From an uncultured Prevotella sp. (GTDB taxonomy: Bacteria; Bacteroidota; Bacteroidia; Bacteroidales; Bacteroidaceae): 23,999 nt of DNA. The notes beneath the pieces were generated by a model. It worked only from the letters and a program-made list of their open reading frames with translations. It was not told the origin of the DNA and did no database searches. Made by a program: the position numbers and the translations under genes. The stretch lies in contig CAKOVA010000030.1 in the NCBI GenBank assembly GCA_934120735.1, positions 1-23,999 of the forward strand, given 5' to 3'. Below are positions 1 to 8,153 of this stretch, piece by piece. Within the stretch, counting starts at the first letter, position 1. Every line of letters begins with the position of its first letter.

Positions 1-344
1 TTTTCACCGTATTTCACCATCGGAACATCTTTCCAAAATTCCTCGTTTCCACGTACCCGTGTGTGTCCAGTATGCTGTCCTGTCATCATGCAAGCACGCG
101 AAGGGGCACTCACGGGGGCACCTGCGTAGGCTTGTGTGAACCGCATGCCCTCGGTGGCGAGCTGGTCGATGTGGGGTGTCTCAATAAATGGCTGACCGTA
201 GCAGCCTAAGTCACCATAGCCCATGTCGTCGCACATGATATAAATAATGTTGGGTTTGACAGGTTTCTTTGCGGTGGTAGCCGTGACAGTGCATCCTGCC
301 AATCCTGTCACAAGAAGTCTTACGTTGAATTTTAATGGTTTCAT
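1..344 (-). CDS. S-type sulfatase lipoprotein, N-terminal part (cut by window edge)
   Basis: This is the first 114 codons of a sulfatase, starting at the ATG whose complement is 342-344 and running off the left edge. The family hydrolyses sulfate esters, in this phylum usually on host or algal glycans. Residues 1-18 form a short lipoprotein signal ending in the lipobox LAGC (Cys18), so an envelope lipoprotein is expected. [15 protein letters not shown] (31-45) is the metal-binding start of the fold, with Asp39 and Asp40. SAPSR (79-83) is the (C/S)xPxR signature in its serine form. Ser79 would need oxidation to formylglycine by a radical-SAM maturase (anSME), which is not in view. TRVRGN (95-100) is also typical. 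The gene is divergent from the M16 protease. The family is clear; the substrate is unknown and the C-terminal two thirds are missing. Confidence 0.9.
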   Translation of the reverse strand, partial: MKPLKFNVRLLVTGLAGCTVTATTAKKPVKPNIIYIMCDDMGYGDLGCYGQPFIETPHIDQLATEGMRFTQAYAGAPVSAPSRACMMTGQHTGHTRVRGNEEFWKDVPMVKYGE

Positions 345-417
345 ATCGCTCGAATAGTAGGTTTTTTAATTTGATATGTGGAAGCGGAAGAAAAGAAAAC
401 ACCTTCACCTCACCGAG

Positions 418-425
418 CAAATGTA
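418..425 (-). promoter_or_regulatory. Candidate -7 element for the sulfatase
   Basis: Read on the minus strand this is TACATTTG, matching the Bacteroidota -7 consensus TAnnTTTG, about 74 bases upstream of the sulfatase ATG. No convincing TTTG lies about 20 bases further upstream, so only half of the usual promoter is seen. Confidence 0.4.
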
Positions 426-520
426 CAAAAAAAATGGAGTATGGTGGGAGTGGGAAGCCACTTTTTTTACGTAAGTCTGTTTGGTAGTGTTGCGAGTTTC
501 ATCCCTTTGTTCACTTTCAT

Positions 521-587
521 ATTGATTTCAAAAACAAGTTCAAAATCTCAAAAAGCTAATTTTGAAATCAATTTTTAATGAGATTTT
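521..587. repeat. Two interlocked inverted repeats between divergent genes
   Basis: Arm A, ATTGATTTCAAAA (521-533), is perfectly inverted at 560-572. Arm B, AAAATCTCA (542-550), is perfectly inverted at 579-587. The order is A-B-A'-B', so the two stems cannot form as simple nested hairpins. The region lies between the sulfatase -7 element (425) and the protease promoter (620), so it is probably outside both transcripts. That suggests double-stranded operator sites rather than RNA structure. The surroundings are AT-rich, but a 13-bp perfect inversion with a 26-bp spacer is more than composition alone easily gives. The function is unknown. Confidence 0.65.
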
Positions 588-619
588 AACACGTATTTTC
601 TTTTCTTTTTTATGACAGA

Positions 620-650
620 TTGATAATTTAACAAATAATTTCTATCTTTG
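620..650 (+). promoter_or_regulatory. Promoter of the M16 protease
   Basis: TTG at 620-622, 20 bases, then TATCTTTG at 643-650: a near-consensus Bacteroidota sigma-factor promoter. Transcription would start near 657, giving a leader of about 35 bases before the ATG at 692. Confidence 0.7.
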
Positions 651-691
651 CAGACAAACAAGAAGTTTCATTTTATAAAATTATTTCACCT

Positions 692-3514
692 ATGAAAATC
701 AGACATCTTTTCTGTGCAGTATTGCTGTTATGTGCAGGTATGCTGCATGCTCAAATGCAGATGCCGCCCGTACCGGTAGACACTGCTGTGAGAATGGGTA
801 AGCTCGACAATGGCTTAACCTATTTTATTCGTTACAACAACTGGCCCGAACACCGTGCAAACTTTTACATTGCACAGAAGGTGGGGTCAATTCAAGAGGA
901 AGAAAGCCAGCGAGGATTGGCGCATTTCTTGGAACACATGGCCTTCAATGGTAGCGACAACTTCAAAGGTAACGACCTCATTGAGTACCTGCGTTCCATT
1001 GGTGTGGAGTTTGGTAGCGACCTCAATGCTTACACCTCCATCGACCAAACAGTTTACAACATTGACAATGTGCCCACTACCCGACAGAGTTCGCTCGACT
1101 CTTGCTTGTTGATATTGCGCGATTGGTCTACGGGTTTGACACTCGATCCAAAGGAGATAGACAAGGAGCGTGGTGTGATTCATGAGGAATGGCGACTACG
1201 TACCAGCGCACAGAGCCGCATGTTTGAGCGTAACCTGCCCAAACTGTATCCCGGAAGTAAGTATGGTGTGCGTTATCCTATCGGTCTGATGAGTGTTGTA
1301 GACAACTTCTCGCCCAAGGAATTGCGCGACTATTACGAGAAATGGTATCATCCATCCAACCAAGGCATCATTGTGATTGGCGACGTAGACGTTGATCATA
1401 CCGAGGCCATGATTAAGAAACTCTTTGGTGGTATCAAGAATCCAGCCAACCAAGCTCCTGTGTTGAACGAGCCAGTGCCTGATACAGCCGAGCCAATCGT
1501 TATCATTGACAAGGATAAGGAACAGCGAACCAACAACGTACAAGTGATGTTCAAGCACGATACTTACCCCGACTCGTTGAAAAATTCCGTTGAATACATC
1601 CTCTATGGTTATTTGAAAGGAGCGGCTCTCAACATGCTGAACAATCGCTATACCGAAGCAGCACAAAAGGCAGACTGCCCATATGTGGGTGCTGGAGCCA
1701 GTGATGACAACTATATTTTTGCTAAGACGAAAGATGCGTTCAGTATCTTTGCCCAACCCAAAGACCCCTCTCAACTTGCCGCTTCGCTCACCGCAGCTGT
1801 GGTAGAAGCCCGCCGCGCAGTAGAATTTGGATTCACCCCGACCGAATACGATCGCTATAAAGCCGACCTGTTGAGTAGCTTGGATAAGGCTTATAGCAAC
1901 AAAGACAAGCGCAAGAACACGCAGTTTTTCAACGAATGTCTGGGTTATTTCTTGACCAACGAGCCTATGCCGTCCATCGATTACACCTATCAACTGATGA
2001 AGCAGATGGTTCCAGCCATTCCAGTTGAAGCGGTCAACGAATACATGAAGCAGCTGATTCCCAAGAACGACAGCAACATTGTCATTGTGAACTTTAACAA
2101 CGAGAAAGAGGGTGCGGTCTATCCAACCCGTCAAGAACTGCTCACTGCTCTCCAAACGGCCAAACAACAACAGGTAACGGCATACGTTGACAACGTGAAG
2201 AACGAACCGTTGATTACGAAAAAACCGACCCCTGGAACCATCAAGAGTGAGAAGAAGAACGACAAATTGGGCTATACAGAGCTGAAACTGTCTAACGGTG
2301 CGACGGTTGTGCTCAAGCATACCGACTTGAAGAAGGATGAGGTGCTGTTGTCGGCAGAGGGCTTTGGAGGCTCTTCGTTATACGGTGAGAAGGATTATCT
2401 CAACGCCAAGATGTTTGATGAAGTGATTGCAAATAGCGGATTGGGACAGTTCTCGCTGACCGAACTGAGCAAAGCATTGGCCGGTAAGATTGCCAATGTC
2501 AACCTATCATTGGGCTTTAAGAATAGCTCGGCATCGGGGTCATCCACGCCCAAGGATGTAGAAACGATGCTGCAAATGCTGTATCTCTACTTCACTGGCA
2601 TCAACAAAGACCAGAAATCGTACGACAACCTCATCAGTCAGTACAAGGTAAGTCTGAAAAATCGCTCGCTCTCGCCGGAGGTGGCCCTCTCTGATTCGCT
2701 CACGGCAACGATGTATGGACACAATCCACGGTTGACTCCTGTCAAAGCAGATGACCTGCCAAACGTATCTTACGACCGCATCTTGGCCATGGCTAAGGAG
2801 CGTACGGCCAATGCGGCAGCATGGACATTCACCCTCGTTGGCAACTATGACGAGACTACCATCCGACCATTGATTTGTCAATACATAGCCAGTCTGCCCT
2901 CACAGAATAAGATTGTGAAGGGACATCGCGTGACCTTCCTGCAGAAAGGCAAGATAGACAACACCTTCAAGCGCAAGATGGAAACACCTAAGTCAACGGC
3001 TTATAAGATATGGTACAACGAAGATATGCCTTACACCTTGGAGAATGATGTCAAAGCATCCATCGCCGGACAGGTGTTGTCGATGGTTTATTTGCAGAAG
3101 ATTCGTGAGGATGCCGGTGCAGCCTACTCGTGTGGGGCACAAGGTGCAGCAACTATCGACGATGATTATCACGTGATTCAATTATTGGGCGTTTGCCCCA
3201 TGAAGCCAGAGAAGAAGGATTTGGCCCTGAGCATCATGGAGAGTGCCGTGCAAGAGCTCACCAAGACGGTGGATGCCACGATGGTTGACAAGATTAAAGC
3301 CGTGATGCTGAAGCAAGCGGATGATGTGGCTAAGACCAATCGTTATTGGAATGGTGTGGTGGATTTGTATCGTAAGCACGGTATTGACACGCACACTGAT
3401 TATAAGAAGGTGATTAGCGCACAGACACCACAGACCATTGCCGCCTTTATGAAAGAATTCTTGAAGGCCGGAAACTACATCTCGGTAACTATGTTGCCAG
3501 AAGAAAACAAGTAA
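692..3514 (+). CDS. Secreted M16 family zinc protease (pitrilysin/insulinase type)
   Basis: A 940-residue zinc peptidase, full length for the two-half (about 900-950 residue) members of this family. Residues 1-20 are a signal peptide ending in LHAQ, so it is exported to the periplasm or outer envelope. The inverted zinc motif HFLEH is at 78-82 and the third zinc ligand is Glu159, 77 residues after His82, which matches the family pattern HxxEH(x76)E. The C-terminal half (about 490-940) is the inactive structural repeat, with no second HxxEH. Family members degrade peptides and small unfolded proteins inside a closed chamber; the substrate here is not known. It has its own promoter (620-650) and an intrinsic terminator (3591-3631), so it is probably monocistronic. 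It is divergent from the sulfatase, but no functional link is visible. Confidence 0.93.
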   Translation: MKIRHLFCAVLLLCAGMLHAQMQMPPVPVDTAVRMGKLDNGLTYFIRYNNWPEHRANFYIAQKVGSIQEEESQRGLAHFLEHMAFNGSDNFKGNDLIEYLRSIGVEFGSDLNAYTSIDQTVYNIDNVPTTRQSSLDSCLLILRDWSTGLTLDPKEIDKERGVIHEEWRLRTSAQSRMFERNLPKLYPGSKYGVRYPIGLMSVVDNFSPKELRDYYEKWYHPSNQGIIVIGDVDVDHTEAMIKKLFGGIKNPANQAPVLNEPVPDTAEPIVIIDKDKEQRTNNVQVMFKHDTYPDSLKNSVEYILYGYLKGAALNMLNNRYTEAAQKADCPYVGAGASDDNYIFAKTKDAFSIFAQPKDPSQLAASLTAAVVEARRAVEFGFTPTEYDRYKADLLSSLDKAYSNKDKRKNTQFFNECLGYFLTNEPMPSIDYTYQLMKQMVPAIPVEAVNEYMKQLIPKNDSNIVIVNFNNEKEGAVYPTRQELLTALQTAKQQQVTAYVDNVKNEPLITKKPTPGTIKSEKKNDKLGYTELKLSNGATVVLKHTDLKKDEVLLSAEGFGGSSLYGEKDYLNAKMFDEVIANSGLGQFSLTELSKALAGKIANVNLSLGFKNSSASGSSTPKDVETMLQMLYLYFTGINKDQKSYDNLISQYKVSLKNRSLSPEVALSDSLTATMYGHNPRLTPVKADDLPNVSYDRILAMAKERTANAAAWTFTLVGNYDETTIRPLICQYIASLPSQNKIVKGHRVTFLQKGKIDNTFKRKMETPKSTAYKIWYNEDMPYTLENDVKASIAGQVLSMVYLQKIREDAGAAYSCGAQGAATIDDDYHVIQLLGVCPMKPEKKDLALSIMESAVQELTKTVDATMVDKIKAVMLKQADDVAKTNRYWNGVVDLYRKHGIDTHTDYKKVISAQTPQTIAAFMKEFLKAGNYISVTMLPEENK

Positions 3515-3541
3515 GCGATAGGGTGACGGCCTCACCCCCAA

Positions 3542-3562
3542 CCCCTCCCCAAAAGGGAGGGG
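3542..3562. repeat. Short GC-rich hairpin
   Basis: CCCCTCCC (3542-3549) pairs with GGGAGGGG (3555-3562) around a 5-base loop, 28 bases after the protease stop and just before the terminator. It has no T-tract of its own. It looks like a dispersed intergenic hairpin rather than a second terminator. Confidence 0.55.
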
Positions 3563-3590
3563 AGTGGTTAGCTTGTTTGTTCACAGGTAT

Positions 3591-3631
3591 TGCCATTGAA
3601 CTTGATCAATAGTTCAATGGCATTTTTCTTT
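3591..3631 (+). terminator. Intrinsic terminator after the M16 protease
   Basis: A perfect 12-bp stem, TGCCATTGAACT (3591-3602) and AGTTCAATGGCA (3611-3622), with an 8-base loop, followed by TTTTTCTTT. It sits 77 bases past the protease stop codon. Confidence 0.88.
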
Positions 3632-3662
3632 GTGGCAGGTTACGGCACGTTACGAAACATCG

Positions 3663-3904
3663 TAGGGGCGTGATTCATCACGTTCCGTTCGCAAGTAGGG
3701 ACATTTTAGGGGCGTGATTCATCACGTTACGTATGAGTAGACACGTTGAATGATTAGTTTTACGACGTTTCGGTACGTGGTGAATCACGCCCCGTATCAG
3801 CAAATACGTTGAATGATTGGGCTCATGATGTGTCGGAACATGATAAATCACGCCCCAACGTTTGCAATGATTGCGGGCGGAACGTGATAAATCTCGCCCC
3901 TACG
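3663..3904. repeat. Cluster of five short palindromic repeats
   Basis: Five copies of a 25-27 bp unit with the core GGGGCGTGATTCATCACG, which contains the inversion CGTGAT/ATCACG. Forward copies are at 3663-3687 and 3707-3731. Reverse copies are at 3771-3796, 3834-3860 and 3878-3904. The last three sit in a longer imperfect tandem array with a 63-base period: the word ACGTTGAATGATT recurs at 3743 and 3806. Copies 4 and 5 differ from the core (ATTTATCA, and one CGAG). The array lies downstream of the protease terminator and is unlikely to be transcribed with that gene. It resembles REP-like extragenic elements; no function can be assigned from the sequence. Confidence 0.8.
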
Positions 3905-3930
3905 GCACTGTAATCGTTTCATCATACTGA

Positions 3931-3968
3931 ACAAAACATCCATGCTCAAAGCAGAATGTGAATTGTCC
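3931..3968 (+). repeat. 38-bp direct repeat, copy 1
   Basis: This 38-base stretch, starting ACAAAACATCCATGCTC, recurs at 4415-4452 with four substitutions. The two copies bracket the composite inverted repeat at 4057-4258, as the edges of an inserted or duplicated block would. Confidence 0.75.
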
Positions 3969-4056
3969 TTATTTCAACTTCATCACTTTCTCACAAAAAG
4001 TTTGTAACCTATTGCTCACTTATCTTGTATTTTTCTGTTTGAAAGACGCAGTTCTC

Positions 4057-4258
4057 CACGGGCTGAAAGCCCAAAAGCTTATAGCCCAGGGTAACACCCT
4101 GGGAATGGATTACGTTATGGAATATGCGCCCTGCAAGGGCAAAAGCGCTTGAACATGATTGTGTTGTGCTTGCTTTTGCCCTTGCAGGGCGTACACTTAA
4201 TCACACGATTACCCAGGGCGCTGCCCTGGGCTATAAGCTTTTGGGCTTTCAGCCCGTG
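4057..4258. repeat. 202-bp composite inverted repeat built from nested palindromes
   Basis: The outer arms, 4057-4091 and 4224-4258, are a perfect 35-bp inversion. The inner arms, 4127-4146 and 4172-4191, are a perfect 20-bp inversion. The left half holds three small palindromes: GGGCTGAAAGCCC, CCCAGGGTAACACCCTGGG and GCCCTGCAAGGGC. The right half mirrors them with slight drift. As RNA or single strand the whole element could fold into one long cruciform or several small hairpins. It contains no transposase. The 64-codon reading frame across its left half (3958-4152) is an artefact of the palindromes. From memory, similar 'ggctgaaagcccaaaagc' elements recur in Bacteroidales genomes; I cannot verify that here. 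Confidence 0.85.
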
Positions 4259-4414
4259 TCATTCTCGTGCCGTTTTTCAATAGAATAAGTTGTGGACTAT
4301 TTCCTGACCTTGACATAACTCCAACCTGAACCTGTAGGTTGCTGATGCGCTGTGTGTTTGAATCAAGCCGTGTGACACAACGCTGAAGTCAAAAGATTGG
4401 AGCGTAAAAGCGGC

Positions 4415-4452
4415 ACAAAACGTCCATGCTCAAAGTAGAATTTCAATTGTCC
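4415..4452 (+). repeat. 38-bp direct repeat, copy 2
   Basis: Second copy of the 3931-3968 sequence, 484 bases downstream, matching 34 of 38 bases in the same orientation. It is too long and too diverged to be a fresh target-site duplication. Confidence 0.75.
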
Positions 4453-5064
4453 TTTTTCTTGACAAACACCTCTTCACCTTTGGCGTATTTGTAAACAACA
4501 TCCCTGCTCGTTGTAAATACGGGAAATATGAGGCGGTTTTGTAATGGATTGTGCGTCAATATATTGCCAGGCATTGTGAACTTTTCAACCCCTTTTGGCA
4601 CCTGTGTTTTGTGCAAAAGCATTGAGATTGGCTGGCAATAGCAATGCCTTAACGCTGCAACCCCATGTGAATGACAGTGCAAACGGATGCAAATAGGCCG
4701 TAAGTTTCGATGTTTTAAGCGAAAAATATCGATTTTCTTCGCTTTTCATCCCATTGATGCATCCTGTAAGCATAGTTAATTTTTCTATTTCATCACTTTA
4801 CACATGCCGTTTTATCGGTACTTTTTTAGGACAAAAAGTGTCAGTCAAACGAGCCAAAGACGTATGAAAACAATTCGGACATGCCTGCTTTTTGCTGTCG
4901 TCACCTTTTGGTCGGCGCTTCGCAGAACCATCATTCAAAGGCGTGTAAACATAGTGCTTCCATACCAATGGCCTATTGTGTGTTGGCTTCGTTTGGCGAG
5001 CATGCGGAAACGCTATAAAGGAGTTAAAATAAAGCAGATGCGTGACAGATTGTGTTTTTTTTGC
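4453..5064. other. Non-coding stretch upstream of metK
   Basis: About 600 bases without a gene I can support. Short frames exist on both strands (4443-4682, 4585-4773 and 4798-5091 minus; 4804-5067 plus). They overlap one another, show no recognisable domain, and some run across the metK promoter, so I regard them as chance or repeat-derived. The only clear structure is the nested inverted repeat at 4685-4764. The right end is the metK promoter region. Confidence 0.6.
4685..4764. repeat. Nested inverted repeat
   Basis: Outer arms GGATGCA (4685-4691) and TGCATCC (4758-4764) enclose inner arms AAGCGAA (4717-4723) and TTCGCTT (4738-4744). The total span is 80 bases. It lies about 340 bases upstream of metK and before its promoter. 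It could be a decayed mobile or extragenic element; no function is evident. Confidence 0.5.
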
Positions 5065-5072
5065 TAACTTTG
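5065..5072 (+). promoter_or_regulatory. Candidate -7 element for the metK run
   Basis: TAACTTTG matches TAnnTTTG, 30 bases upstream of the metK ATG. The region 20 bases upstream (about 5042-5044) reads GTG rather than TTG, so the -33 half is weak. The predicted leader is only about 24 bases, which leaves no room for a SAM riboswitch. Confidence 0.6.
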
Positions 5073-5102
5073 CATGTTCAACAAACAACAAGAATTATAG
5101 AT

Positions 5103-6362
5103 ATGGCCTATTTATTTTCATCAGAATCAGTTTCAGAGGGACATCCAGATAAAGTTGCTGACCAAATTTCAGACGCTTTGCTCGATCAGTTCTTGGCTTA
5201 CGATAGTGACGCACATTGCGCTATCGAGACCTTTGTAACCACCGGACAGGTGGTGATCATGGGAGAGGTTCGCTCGAAAGAATACGTTGACCTGCAAACC
5301 ATCGCGCGCAAAACCATCAAGAGGATAGGTTACACCAAGTCGGAATATCAGTTTGACGGCGATTCGTGTGGCATCATGTCGGCCATTCACGAACAGAGTG
5401 AGGACATTGACCGTGGGGTGAATCGGGCGAATGAAGACGAACAGGGCGCCGGAGACCAAGGTATGATGTTTGGTTATGCCATCAACGAAACAGAAAACTA
5501 CATGCCGGTATCGCTTGATTTGGCTCACCTCATCATGCGTGTGCTGGCCGATATCCGCAAGGAAGGCAAGGAAATGACCTATCTTCGCCCCGACTCGAAG
5601 AGCCAGGTGACGATAGAATACAACGACGACCACACGCCTCGTCGCATCCACACCATTGTGGTGAGTACGCAGCACGATGAGTTTGACAGCGACGACGACC
5701 GCATGTTGGCCAAAATTAAGGCCGACGTCATCAACATTCTCATACCCCGTGTCAAGGCAGCGTGTGACGATAAGACGCGCGCACTGTTTAATGATGACAT
5801 CTTGTATTATGTGAATCCTACGGGAAAGTTTGTCATTGGCGGACCTCATGGCGATACCGGGCTCACCGGAAGGAAGATTATTGTAGATACATACGGTGGG
5901 AAAGGTGCCCACGGTGGAGGAGCTTTCTCGGGCAAAGACCCCAGCAAGGTAGACCGATCGGCAGCCTACGCTTCGCGATATATTGCTAAAAACCTGGTGG
6001 CGGCAGGCGTGTCAGACGAGGTATTGGTGCAGATTAGTTATGCCATTGGTGAGGCTAAGCCCATCAACATCTATGTAAATACGTACGGACGCGGCAAAGT
6101 TGGGATGACAGATGGCGAGATTGCCCAGAAGATAGGTGAGATGTACGATCTTAGACCGAAAGCCATTGAGAAGAAATTTGGCCTTCGCAATCCTATTTAT
6201 TTTGAGACAGCGGCTTACGGACACATGGGACGACAGTACGAAGTGAAGGAAAAAACGTTTGAAAGTCGTTATCATGAGACGAAAGTCATGCAGGTAGAAC
6301 TGTTTACTTGGGAGAAGCTGGACGACGTGGAGCGCATCAAACAAGCCTTTGGTATTAAATAG
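5103..6362 (+). CDS. metK: S-adenosylmethionine synthase
   Basis: Makes S-adenosylmethionine from methionine and ATP in the cytoplasm. The protein is 419 residues. An in-frame ATG at 5052 lies upstream of the -7 element, and the conserved N-terminus [17 protein letters not shown] fixes the start at 5103. Visible motifs are GHPDK (13-17, ATP phosphate and metal binding), GAGDQG (115-120, signature 1), [12 protein letters not shown] (247-258, active-site loop) and GGGAFSGKD (271-279, signature 2). It is somewhat longer than the roughly 384-residue E. coli enzyme, with extra sequence around 165-200, which I believe is common in this phylum. It heads a tight same-strand run: the next gene begins 3 bases after its stop. 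Confidence 0.97.
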   Translation: MAYLFSSESVSEGHPDKVADQISDALLDQFLAYDSDAHCAIETFVTTGQVVIMGEVRSKEYVDLQTIARKTIKRIGYTKSEYQFDGDSCGIMSAIHEQSEDIDRGVNRANEDEQGAGDQGMMFGYAINETENYMPVSLDLAHLIMRVLADIRKEGKEMTYLRPDSKSQVTIEYNDDHTPRRIHTIVVSTQHDEFDSDDDRMLAKIKADVINILIPRVKAACDDKTRALFNDDILYYVNPTGKFVIGGPHGDTGLTGRKIIVDTYGGKGAHGGGAFSGKDPSKVDRSAAYASRYIAKNLVAAGVSDEVLVQISYAIGEAKPINIYVNTYGRGKVGMTDGEIAQKIGEMYDLRPKAIEKKFGLRNPIYFETAAYGHMGRQYEVKEKTFESRYHETKVMQVELFTWEKLDDVERIKQAFGIK

Positions 6363-6365
6363 TAA

Positions 6366-7388
6366 ATGTTGCAGACCGACTCTCTTTCACAGTCAATCGT
6401 TGCCGATACTGCGCATACTGGGTCCTCTATGGCGCGACAGCCCAAGCAGCTAACGCCGGCACAGGTGCTGAAGTGGTTGCCCAAAGATGCCACTCCGGCA
6501 CAACAAGACTCGGCCATTCAGGCCCATATCAAGCCCAGCAAAATCAGTTGGAGCCAGATGCCGGATACCCTTCACTTGCCGGGTCATCCGGTAGGGAAGA
6601 GCTTTCGCGATGTCAGTCTGCCGCAATATTACAAGGAGTCGTTCTTTTCAAAAGACTCGATGTTCCATCCCGAACTCGATGGAGGGCGCGTGGGAGTGGT
6701 CGGCGACCCTGTTCCATACACGGTGTCGGGTGACGACTTGATTACTGGTGTGCTGCTCGGATGCTTTATCCTGGCCATGCTCGCCTTTTCAAAGTCTAAG
6801 CGGTTCTTGGAAAAGCAGGTTAAGACCTTCTTTTATCAGCCACGCGGACGGACGACGGAAGTCACGGAAACGGGCGAAGAAATACGGTTCCAGTTCTTCT
6901 TTGTCTTTCAGACGTGCCTGCTGTTGGCCCTCTTGTTCTTTTTTTATTCACGCACCTACGTCACCGATATCTTTGTGCTGGAATACTACCAGATCATGGG
7001 TATTTATACCGCAGCCCTCGTTTTGTATTTCATGGCGAAGACCTTGGTCTATACATTCACCAACTGGGTGTTCTTTGATAGGAAAAAAAACGGACAATGG
7101 ATGAAGGTGCGGTTGTTCTTGGTATCGATGGAAGGCGTGGCATTATTTCCCATTGTCATGTTATTGTCATATTTCGATGTCTCGATGAAAAGTGCTGTTA
7201 TTTATGCAATTATTGTCATCGTGCTGATTAAATTGCTTACGCTCTATAAGGCGTACGCCATCTTTTTCCGTCAAACGAGGTCTTTTGTGCAAATAATTTT
7301 GTACTTTTGTGCACTTGAAATCATTCCAATGCTCGCTTTGTGGGGAGTTTTTGGATTGGCAAACAATCATTTTAAAGTAAATTTTTAG
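6366..7388 (+). CDS. DUF4271 integral membrane protein
   Basis: A 340-residue protein of the uncharacterised Bacteroidota family DUF4271. Residues 1-120 are polar and lack a signal peptide. They are followed by about six hydrophobic segments, near 124-141, 176-195, 207-230, 250-268, 275-297 and 307-330, so this is an inner-membrane protein with a long N-terminal tail. The ATG lies 3 bases after the metK stop and the gene ends 7 bases before the hemD-like gene, so co-transcription is likely. The pairing of DUF4271 with uroporphyrinogen-III synthase is, as I recall, common in Bacteroidota, but the role is unknown. The family call rests on overall pattern and context, since no catalytic motif is visible. 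Confidence 0.8.
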   Translation: MLQTDSLSQSIVADTAHTGSSMARQPKQLTPAQVLKWLPKDATPAQQDSAIQAHIKPSKISWSQMPDTLHLPGHPVGKSFRDVSLPQYYKESFFSKDSMFHPELDGGRVGVVGDPVPYTVSGDDLITGVLLGCFILAMLAFSKSKRFLEKQVKTFFYQPRGRTTEVTETGEEIRFQFFFVFQTCLLLALLFFFYSRTYVTDIFVLEYYQIMGIYTAALVLYFMAKTLVYTFTNWVFFDRKKNGQWMKVRLFLVSMEGVALFPIVMLLSYFDVSMKSAVIYAIIVIVLIKLLTLYKAYAIFFRQTRSFVQIILYFCALEIIPMLALWGVFGLANNHFKVNF

Positions 7389-7395
7389 GACACTG

Positions 7396-8145
7396 ATGGT
7401 CAAAAAAATCTTGGTATCACAGCCCCAACCAACAAGTGAGAAGTCGCCATATTATGATATTGAGAAAGAATATGGTGTGAAGTGTGTGTTCCGACCTTTC
7501 TTCAAAGTGGAGGGACTCTCTGCAAAAGAATTTCGTAAGCAACGCATTAACATTCTCGATTATTCAGCTATTGTGTTCACTTCTCGCCATGCGATAGACC
7601 ATTTTTTCACGCTGGCCAAGGAGATGCGCATCACCATACCGGAAGACATGAAGTACTTCTGTGTACTTGAAACCATTGCGCTGTACATCCAGAAATACGT
7701 ACAGTATCGCAAGCGCAAGGTGTTTTTTGGAACGAGTGGCAAGATTGCCGACCTGGTTCCGTTGATGGTCAAGCATAAAACCGAGAAGTATCTCGTTCCG
7801 ATGAGTAGCGTTCACAACGATGATCTCAAGAACCTGTTGGACGCAAAGAAACTTAAACATACCGAATGTGTGATGTATCGAACGGTGAGCAATGACATGA
7901 CAGAAGAAGAAGTGAAGACGTTTGATTACGACATGATTATCTTCTTCAGTCCTACGGGCGTGAAGACATTGCAACAAAACCTGCCTCATTTTGAACAAGG
8001 TGACATTAAGATTGGTGCCTTTGGGCCTGCCACATGTAAGGCAGTTACGGCAGAAGGGTTCCGATTGGACTTGCAAGCACCCGATGCAGACAATCCTTCG
8101 ATGACGGGAGCCTTGAAGGCTTATCTGAAAAAACATAAAAAATAA
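7396..8145 (+). CDS. hemD: Uroporphyrinogen-III synthase family protein
   Basis: A 249-residue cytoplasmic protein of the HEM4 fold. The family closes and inverts ring D of hydroxymethylbilane to give uroporphyrinogen III, the precursor of heme, siroheme and cobalamin. The family is low in sequence conservation, but three stretches are typical: VFTSRHAI (60-67), FFSPTGVKTL (183-192) and IGAFGPATCKAV (206-217). These fit the two-lobed fold, whose domains swap around residues 35-170. Translation starts at ATG 7396, and an AGGA lies a few bases upstream, overlapping the end of the previous gene. That is one of the few Shine-Dalgarno-like sites here. No other heme genes are in the window, so activity is inferred from the family only. 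Confidence 0.82.
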   Translation: MVKKILVSQPQPTSEKSPYYDIEKEYGVKCVFRPFFKVEGLSAKEFRKQRINILDYSAIVFTSRHAIDHFFTLAKEMRITIPEDMKYFCVLETIALYIQKYVQYRKRKVFFGTSGKIADLVPLMVKHKTEKYLVPMSSVHNDDLKNLLDAKKLKHTECVMYRTVSNDMTEEEVKTFDYDMIIFFSPTGVKTLQQNLPHFEQGDIKIGAFGPATCKAVTAEGFRLDLQAPDADNPSMTGALKAYLKKHKK

Positions 8146-8153
8146 AAAGTAAA

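Noticed and set aside
3663..3904. CRISPR array
   Set aside because: Units occur in both orientations, spacing is irregular, the spacers are themselves partly repeated, and there are no cas genes.
3958..4152. 64-codon plus-strand frame ending in KGKSA
   Set aside because: It reads across the left arm of the composite inverted repeat. The palindromes explain the open frame, and no domain is recognisable.
4798..5091. 97-codon minus-strand frame
   Set aside because: It runs over the metK promoter, overlaps a plus-strand frame of similar size, and shows no recognisable family.
5052..5102. Upstream in-frame ATG giving metK 17 extra residues
   Set aside because: It lies before the -7 element and outside the conserved N-terminus; the start at 5103 fits the family.
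5073..5102. SAM riboswitch before metK
   Set aside because: The predicted leader is only about 24 bases, too short for any SAM-sensing RNA class.
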